Positions 47,250 through 56,200 of a DNA stretch of 64,000 nt are shown here, one piece after another. The position numbers and the translations under genes are program-made. Within the stretch, counting starts at the first letter, position 1. Each line of letters starts with the position of its first letter. The notes under the pieces were generated by a model. The model saw only the letters and a program-made list of their open reading frames with translations. It did no database searches and was not told where the DNA came from. This DNA comes from Macrostomum hystrix (Eukaryota; Platyhelminthes; Macrostomidae): positions 1,502,501 through 1,566,500 of the forward strand of contig CATNEN010000034.1 of NCBI GenBank assembly GCA_950097015.1. Reading direction: 5' to 3'.

Positions 47250-50200
47250 TGTGTGTGTGGCGAATCCACTTCAGAGATATCAAATGTCCTGCATTCATAA
47301 ACCTTAGTATGCTTATCGTCGGCAATCTCCAAAGGACACAAAATCTCTTCAGCACTGTGACACCCCCTGCGACTGAAGCTTACGGGCGTCCAAGCGGGCC
47401 GCGCCAGTGTCGAATGGCAGCCAGGCTGTGTAGGGCCCCATTCCGTTAGCTGCGGAGCGGGCGGCAACGCGAACGGCGAATCGACGCCTCGCCGGCAGAT
47501 GACGAAGCTCGCACACGACGCCAGCCACAGTCAGCAGTCGCTCGCTGTCTGTACTAGCTCCGTTCTCCAATAGAGGCCGGTAGGCAACCGTGTAGTCGAC
47601 AATATCGGCGACGCCAGACGGCGGTTGCCAGGCAACGCGAACGACGCCGCCACGCGCCCATGCGGACAGACCGGAGGGTGACAACAGGCGGCCACCCAGC
47701 CTGATGCTGACTGTCGAGAAATTCAAAACAGCCGGCCTAGAAGCCCGACCATTCAAGCCAATGATCAAGGCGGACAGGCGATAGGCCACGCCGGGACGAA
47801 TGGAGAAATCGAAGAATTCAGCGTCGCAACTCGCCGTGGAAGCGGAGCCGCTAGCGTCATTGACGACTGCCGCAGCCTGCAGCAGCAGCCTGGAGATTAG
47901 AAGATAAACAAAATTTGAAGCTCTTTAAGATGATTTCATTAAATGATTAGCCAATAATTTGGTTGGGAACTTATCTGAAGTTTCAGGTGAACTTTAATGA
48001 CATTTCTAGTTGGGAATTCAAGAGAAAAAAATGCAATCGGCCTGTTGCTGACCCTTTCATTTTCGCCCAGCCTACCATTTCTATTCCTCCATTACACTTC
48101 CTGCTGCTTGGCTATCACTTCGGCAGTCTTGCGGAGCCTCCATTTCCATACCAACAAATAAGTTGGCTAAAATTTGACCCAAGGGGACAACCCGACGCCA
48201 ATCTGGCTGGGAATTTTATCCCGCCCTACCCCATTGCCTTAGCAGGTCCCCGGCGCTTCTCGTCCAAGACCCGGTCCCTGTCCCGCAGAGCGCACACTCA
48301 AAATAATGCTGCCTATGCCACTAGAAAAATGCCCAATCCTGTTGGGCTGGGATTGGGGCGCACTTCATCATATGCTACTCTATTATAATAGCGCCGAAGC
48401 CAAGGCGTAGGCAAATCTAGGGAAATCGGAGAGCAAAGAAAATTAGACTCTAGGGGCGCCCCGTTCGAGGCCACAGCCTGTCTACACTCCAAAGCAGCGA
48501 ATTTGGGAGGCCGGCAATATCAATTTCTTCCTCTAGGGGATTTGGCGACATCTGTCCAGCGCCGAGCAGGGATTCGATGAAATAGATATTTTCAGAGAGT
48601 GCAGCGGCTCCGGGCAGGCCCTATGGTGACGGGTCAGTTAAGGGCAACAAAAGAACGAAGGAAAAAAGCAGAAGAGAAAGAATAACAGAAACAGACCAGT
48701 TGGTTTATGCAGATAGCGAATGGCGAATGGCGAATGATAGGATCGACTACGATAATATGCCAAAACTAATTTGTGCAGAAAATTTACTCGAATATCGGAT
48801 TATCGGCTAGGGATTATAGAGCTATCCTCATTGATTGGCTACAGCAAGGCATCGATGCGAGACGAATAGAAATCGATCAATTGATTTCCCCCCAGTAGCC
48901 TTTCAAAGGCCAATTGTAGATCCCACAAAACAGAGATGAGTGCAATGAAGCAGAGCTGGCTTACTCGATCCTGGAGCAGCTGGCAGTCGCCAGCCGGTCC
49001 CAGATGATGCGGACCGTCCAGGCCGTCAGAGAGGCGACACGCAGGTTGGCTAGTTGGACAGGCAACAATGAGTCTGAAAATAATCACGCTGCAATAGTCT
49101 GCTCTGACAAGAAGAAATAATAAAACTGCGATTGTCGAACGCAAATTAATCTTCTAGGAATAAGCACAGCCGACAAGTCACTTCCGCCCTTCAAATTTGG
49201 TTTTATGATCTAGAATGGCTAGCATAGCGTCGCAATGAATTATTGATTTTCAAATTTCAGTGCCACTCAGTCAGGCCTCAGATTTGTCCAACAATGGGAT
49301 CAACAGAGAGGAAATTCGGGAATAGAGGCTTAGGCAAATATTAGTTGCGTAGCTTCAAGGCATTCCAGGAACTAGGCAATTTCAGATGAAGATGGGATCG
49401 CAAAGGTACCCTAATGGGATCTTAAGGTATTCTTGATGGGATCTTAAGTGAGTGTTAATGGGATCTTAGGACAGTCTTGGTGGGACTTCTAGGTTCTTAA
49501 GGAGATCTTAAGGTATTCTTGATGGGATCTTAAGTGAGTGTTAATGAGATCTTAAGGCAGTCTCGATGGGATCTTAATACCGATTTGATTGGATCCTAAT
49601 ACAGTCTTGATGGGATCTTAGACAGTATTGTTGGGATCTTAAGACAGTCTCGATGGGATCTTCAGAAATTCTTGATGGGATCTTAAGACAGTTTTGATGG
49701 GATCGCAAGATTGCCTTAATGGGATCTTAAGTGAGTGTTAATGGGATTTTAAGTAAGTGTTTATGGGATCTAAAGAGTCTTGCTTGATGGGATCTAAAGA
49801 GTCTTGATGGGATCTAAAGAGTCTTGATGGGATCTAAAGAGTCTTGATGGGATCTAAAGAGTCTTGATGGGATCTAAAGAGTCTTGATGGGATCTAAAGA
49901 GTCTTGATGGGATCTAAAGAGTCTTGATGGGATCTAAAGAGTCTTGATGGGATCTAAAGAGTCTTGATGGGATCTAAAGAGTCTTGATGGGATCTAAAGA
50001 GTCTTGATGGGATCTAAAGAGTCTTGATGGGATCTAAAGAGTCTTGATGGGATCTTAAGACAGTCTTGATGGGATGTAAAGACAGTCTTGATGGGATCTA
50101 AAGGTTCTTGATGGGATTTTAAGACAGTTTTGATGGGATCTTAAGACAGTTTTGATGGGATCTTAGACAGTATTGATGGGATCTTAAGACTGTTTTGATG

Positions 50201-53200
50201 GGATCTAAAGGTTCTTGATGGGATTTTAAGACAGTTTTGATGGGATCTTAGACAGTATTGTTGGGATCTTAAGACAGTCTCGATGGGATCTTAAGGTTCT
50301 TGATGGGATCTTAAGACATTGATGAGATCTTAAGACAGTATTGCTGGGAATATTTCTTGAGAGTCCCCAAGGGACTGAAGAGCATCTGTCGAAATTGGCA
50401 CACAAAAAATATAACAATACTGATCAACTTACCAGCCTCAGCAACACCGCGCCGCAGTCGATTTTGAACATCTCCATAGCCGTCGCGGTAGCTTTCTCCA
50501 ATAGACCTGGCAACAGATTCAATTATTGAAATGGCTCTCGTAGCTATGGCAGCAGTAGAAATGAGCAGAAATAAAGTGGTATTAGCAGCCAGCAGTCGCA
50601 TTGCAGAGAGAAAGCAGGTCTATAATAATATTTTAGTGTCAAGTCCTTGGCATGATCTGGATCATGATGATGCAAGCCTTGAAATTGCGTCCGCAGTGTC
50701 AGCCAGTCGCCTAACTTGGCGGGATAAATATAAGGCTTACGGGGATAATGAGGATAGGAAAAGAGGCTCAGGAGGGTAAGAGAATTGCCTCTCACTTTCG
50801 TCCTAGCCGGAAACCCTCCTTCAAACTGAAGCCTTACTTGGGGCTAAGTTCAAAAGCCAGTGTGTGAGGCATTCCCCAGCCAAATCTTCCCCTTTCCTTC
50901 CCCTTAATGACGATGGGGGTTCGGTAGTGTTATTTTAAGGCCCAGAAACCAATGGCTGCGGGTTCGCGCACGCGTGAGGCGTACGCCAAGCGTTGGCGAT
51001 CGCAATTGGCTGCTGCATACGCCATGTTCTATCCATATGCGTCATCTCACAGCTGTTAATGCTGCAGTAGGTGCTCTGTCTAGTTTATTTAGGCCTTGGA
51101 TAGGCATAAAACAATCCATTCTTATACTCTTGTATTCCTGTACATTCAACTGTAGGCTTAACGCTTTAATTACATTTTACAAGTGAAATAAAAACGGTTT
51201 GTAATAAAGCGTGCTATTGCCGATCGGCTCTCCGCAGTTTCTTGACGGACGCATAAAATTTGCCTTCATAATGCCTATCCGTCCATCTATCCCTTCATAA
51301 TGTGTCACTCGCTACCCTCTATGAATTGCCACTCGTTACCTGTTTCACTGTCACTCCCTTCATTCTCCGATATGTCACTCCCTTCACTCCCTGATCTGTC
51401 ATTCCCTTCATTCTCCGATATGTCACTCCCTCCACTCTCTGATCTGTCACTCCCTTCCCTCTTTGATCTGTCACTCCCTTCACTCTCCGATATGTCACTC
51501 CCTTCACTCTCTGATCTGTCACTGCCTTCCCTCTTTGATCTGTCACTCCCTTCCCTCTTTGATCTGTCACTCCCTTCTCTCTCTGATCTGTCACTCCCTT
51601 CTCTCTCTGATCTGTCACTCCCTTCCCTCTTTGATCTGTCACTCCCTTCTCTCTCTGATCTGTCACGGCCTTCCCTCTTTGATCTGTCACTCCCTTCACT
51701 CTCCGATATGTCACTCCCTTCACTCTCTGATCTGTCACTCCCTTCCCTCTTTGATCTGTCACTCCCTTCACTCTTTGATCTGTCACTCCCTTCTCTCTCT
51801 GATCTGTCACTCCCTTCCCTCTTTGATCTGTCACTCCCTTCACTCTCTGATCTGTCACTCCCTTCTCTCTCTGATCTGTCACGGCCTTCCCTCTTTGATC
51901 TGTCACTCCCTTCACTCTCTGATCTGTCACTCCCTTCACTCTCTGATCTGTCACTCCCTTCCCTCTTTGATCTGTCACTCCCTTCACTCTCTGATCTGTC
52001 ACTCCCTTCTCTCTCTGATCTGTCACTCCCTTCACTCTCTGATCTGTCACTCCCTTCTCTCTCTGATCTGTCACGGCCTTCCCTCTTTGATCTGTCACTG
52101 CCTTCCCTCTCTGATCTGTCACTGCCTTCCCTCTCTGATCTGTCACTCCCTTCCCTCTCCGACCTGTCCTTTCTTCATCAGATTGTTGCTCACCATGTCA
52201 CTCACCCGTCTCTGTTTGTTGCAGAAGCCAGGCCGCTGAGTTCATCGGCAGTCACCGCTTCAGACCAAACAGTCAAGCATGGCCGTACTCCAGTGCTGTT
52301 ATTGTTATCGTCTGATTTGAACAGGGGAATGTAGATTTAAGTTAGAACACTTTCACAATTCTATAAGGTAACGATAAAAACAAACTTAAATTTAACTTCT
52401 GATTCAAATTTAGTTTTGCCCCGACAAAAAGCAACTAAGCAAGAAACTTTTTACACCGACAATCACAGAACAGCAAATTTTCCTTATCATTTGTCACTCT
52501 CTGTCACTGTCAACGCAGGGAAAACAGTTTTTTTGACGGATACCACGTGAGAAACTTTGCTTCCTTTGGCAAGTAGCAAAAACAGAAAAAAAACACTTTT
52601 TTTGACACCGATTCCGTCAGGCTTGCCCGAAAAGTAAAGGAAAAAACCTAGTCTAAAACAGCTGCTAGTCTAGTCTAAACCTAGTCTACAAAGATTTCTC
52701 GACTCTGAAACTGCTGATAGTAGAATTCTAGAAAGGTGACACAAAATTAACTTCAATGTGACACTATTGATTGATAGTATACCACAAAAAATATTAGTAC
52801 TCACGCTTAAGCATTAACATTCAATAGCCATGGAAATATTTTTCTTAAACAGGACTTCCAAAAATTCTTCACAAGCGCGACAAATTATTGTCAGAACTGA
52901 AATGAACTGACATTATTGTCAGAACTAACTGAGCTGACATTATTGTTAGAACTAACTGAACTGACATTCTTGTCAGAACTGAACTGAACTGACATTCTTG
53001 TCAGAACTGAACTGAACTGACATTATTGTCAGAACTAACTGAACTGACATTATTGTCAGAACTGAACTGAACTGACATTCTTGTCAGAACTAACTGAACT
53101 GACATTATTGTCAGAACTAACTGAACTGACATTCTTGTCAGAACTAACTGAACTGACATTATTGTCAGAACTAACTGAACTGACATTCTTGTCAGAACTT

Positions 53201-56200
53201 AAACTCTTGTCAGAACTGAATTGAGATTCTTTTCAGAATTTTTCGTGTTCTTTTAGAAAAGCAAATAGCGCTGCAAGCACAGAAGCATAGCAATGTTCCC
53301 TTTTAGAAGTGATTACACCAATAGAGCACCAAGAGAACAAAGCGAATTTAGCCGCTCTAGCTTGCAGCAAAACAATTACAGTTGGGTACATATGCTAAAA
53401 AAGTGCAATACAAGATCTTTAGTGTATGTCTTAAAAGACTTCATTTTTAATAATTTGCCTGCTTTACTAGCGGAATTTCAGCCTAACTGCACGCATTTGA
53501 ATCCCAACCAAAAGCAATACAAAGAGTTAGGTACGTTTGCTTTCTACGAACACTACAATAGTATCAAGGTAGACTTCCTGGCGCCTAACACCCAGGATTA
53601 GTGTGTGCGTGTGTTCCCGCTTTGGATAACCCAGGAATGTTCCTCTTTAAAATTTGTTTGCCAAAAATTGTCGAAAGGAATAAAGGTAAGCGAGTTACCA
53701 GGTGAATACCTCAGGTAAGTGAGTTTTCATGTAGGTGAAAGCCTCAGGTAAGTGAATATTCAGGTAGGTAAAAGCCTCAGGTAAGTGAATTTTCAGGTAG
53801 GCAAGAGCTTCAGGTAAGTGAATTTATAGGCAGGTGTAAGCCTCAGGTAAGTGAATTTTCAGGTAGGTCAAAGCTTCAGGTAAGTGAATTTTCCGGCAGG
53901 GAAAAGCTTTAGGTAAGTGAATTTTCAGGCAGGGAAAAGCTTCAGGTAAATGAATTTTCAGGTAGATCAAAGCTTCAGGTAAGTGAATTTTCAGGCAGGG
54001 AAAAGCTTCAGGTAAGTGAATTTTCAGGCTAGGATCAAAGCTTCAGGTAAGTGAATTTTCAGGCTAGGATCAAAGCTTCAGGTAAGTGAATTTTCAGGCA
54101 GGGAAAAGCCTTCAGGTAAGTGAATCAGGCAGGGAAAAGCTTCAGGTAAGTGAATTTTCAGGCAGGGAAAAGCTTCAGGTAAGTGAATTTTTAGGTAGAT
54201 CAAAGCTTCAGGTAAGTGAATTTTCAGGCAGGGAAAAGCCTCAGGTAAGTGAATTTTCAGGTAGATCAAAGCTTCAGGTAAGTGAATTTTCAGGCAGGGA
54301 AAAGCCTCAGGTAAGTGAATTTTCAGGCAGGGAAAAGCTTCAGGTAAGTGAATTTTCAGGCAGGGAAAAGCTTCAGGTAAGTGAATTTTCAGGCAGGGAA
54401 AAGCTTCAGGTAAATGAATTTTTAGGTAGATCAAAGCTTCAGGTAAGTGAATTTTCAGGTAGATCAAAGCTTCAGGTAAGTGAATTTTCAGGCAGGGAAA
54501 AGCCTCAGGTAAGTGAATTTTCAGGCAGGGAAAAGCTTCAGGTAAGTGAATTTTCAGGCAGGGAAAAGCCTCAGGTAAGTGAATTTTCAGGTAGATCAAA
54601 GCTTCAGGTAAGTGAATTTTTTGGCAGGGAAAAGCTTCAGGTAAGTGAATTTTCAGGCAGGGAAAAGCTTCAGGTAAGTGAATTTTCAGGTAGCTCAAAG
54701 CTTCAGGTAAGTGAATCGTCTAAAAAATTTCTTCTTATTTTTACGCACCTTTACGACTTGGAATAATTATAATAGAAAACCAAAGACTTTATTGTAAAAA
54801 TTAAAATGTGATGAATATATAATTACAAGCAAGTCTTACTGAACGGTTCAATACACTCCAGCCTTCCAACGTAGCTATTAGAATCAGAGAACTCGTCCTC
54901 CAACACCAGCAGCTCCCATTCGGCGGCGGCAACGGACAACTGCTGATTGGTCTGGCCGTCCAGATGCCAGCAGGTGTACAGACCTGAGTCTGTAGCTACA
55001 GCCGAGTTAATGATGAACAATCCTGAATGTTGCACGGCTGTGTGCGCCCTGAAGTTGACGAATGATAGGCGATAACAAGCTGTTAGTGACTAAATTTAGT
55101 CACTACAATAGATTATACCAAGGCAATCAGGCACAATTCCAAATCCTTGACTGAATAAACCACTACATACCCTTCGTATATAAACCCTAAGCCAGTGGTA
55201 GATAAACCCTATACCACAAATACGCATTTGAGATGTTATATACTCTAACTAGATAAACAGTTGGTCCTTGGTAGCTAAAACCTATGTATATTAAAACTGG
55301 ACCTCTAGTAGATTAACCCTAGACCTCAGTAGGCTAACCCTAGACCTTAGTAGGTTAACCCCAGACCTCTAGTAGGTTAACCCTAGACCTTAGTAGGCTA
55401 ACCCTAGACCTTAGTAGACTAACCCTAGACCTTAGTAGGCTAACCCTAGACCTTAGTAGGCTAACCCTAGACCTTAGTAGGTTAACCCTAGACCTTAGTA
55501 GGCTAACCCTAGACCTTAGTAGGTTAACCCTAGACCTTAGTAGGCTAACCCTAGACTTTAGTAGGTCAATTAAAATAAAAAATGGAAGAAAATGCCCATT
55601 GAACCTTGAAAGGGAAACAGCGGTCGCAAAACATTTTTTGCACAAATCAATCAATCACTGCGGCTTTTCAAGTTAAATATATAAGCTGGCTAAATCTGGA
55701 TTCTGTAAAAGCAAGTAAATAGCTCCAAGTTAAGACAATTAATAAATTACTGCAGCTTAAGCATGATTGATAAGCCTAAAACCTACTTAGGCAATTGTTG
55801 GCTATTCAAGCGGCACAGAACTAATGCCCTAATGATAAAGCATAGACCGGCGCACACCGAAAGACAAACCCGATGCCGAAAGTTTGGTAAGTATAGAATA
55901 AAATAAACTGCTTGTCAGTGAATCGCTCAAATGAAAAATGAAAAGTATCGCTTGCCAAGCGGCATATACTACTTACACAACTTTGGTAGCTATAGTTGGG
56001 CGATACTGCTTGGCTTAAACACAAAATACAAAAAAGTTATTTCGTCAAAAACTAGGTGTAGTAAATAAAAAAACTAACAGTTAGCTTTAAATGATCTGAC
56101 TCTAAATAGTACTCTTAATGAGATTAATCGTCTACTCAATTCCTGCTCATTCTATTGGTGTCTACTCACATTCCTGCTCATTCGATTGGTGTCTACTCAC

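Noticed and set aside
47963-48388. 141-aa plus-strand ORF
   Set aside because: Antisense within a netrin receptor intron, with no domain and no repeat of known family.
51300-52334. 344-aa (+) and 275-aa (-) ORFs
   Set aside because: 24-bp repeat artefact, open on both strands and in several frames.
55318-55570. Interstitial telomere repeat (TAACCCTA)
   Set aside because: The unit is 21 bp with a single TAACCCT core and no tandem TTAGGG, so it is an ordinary minisatellite.
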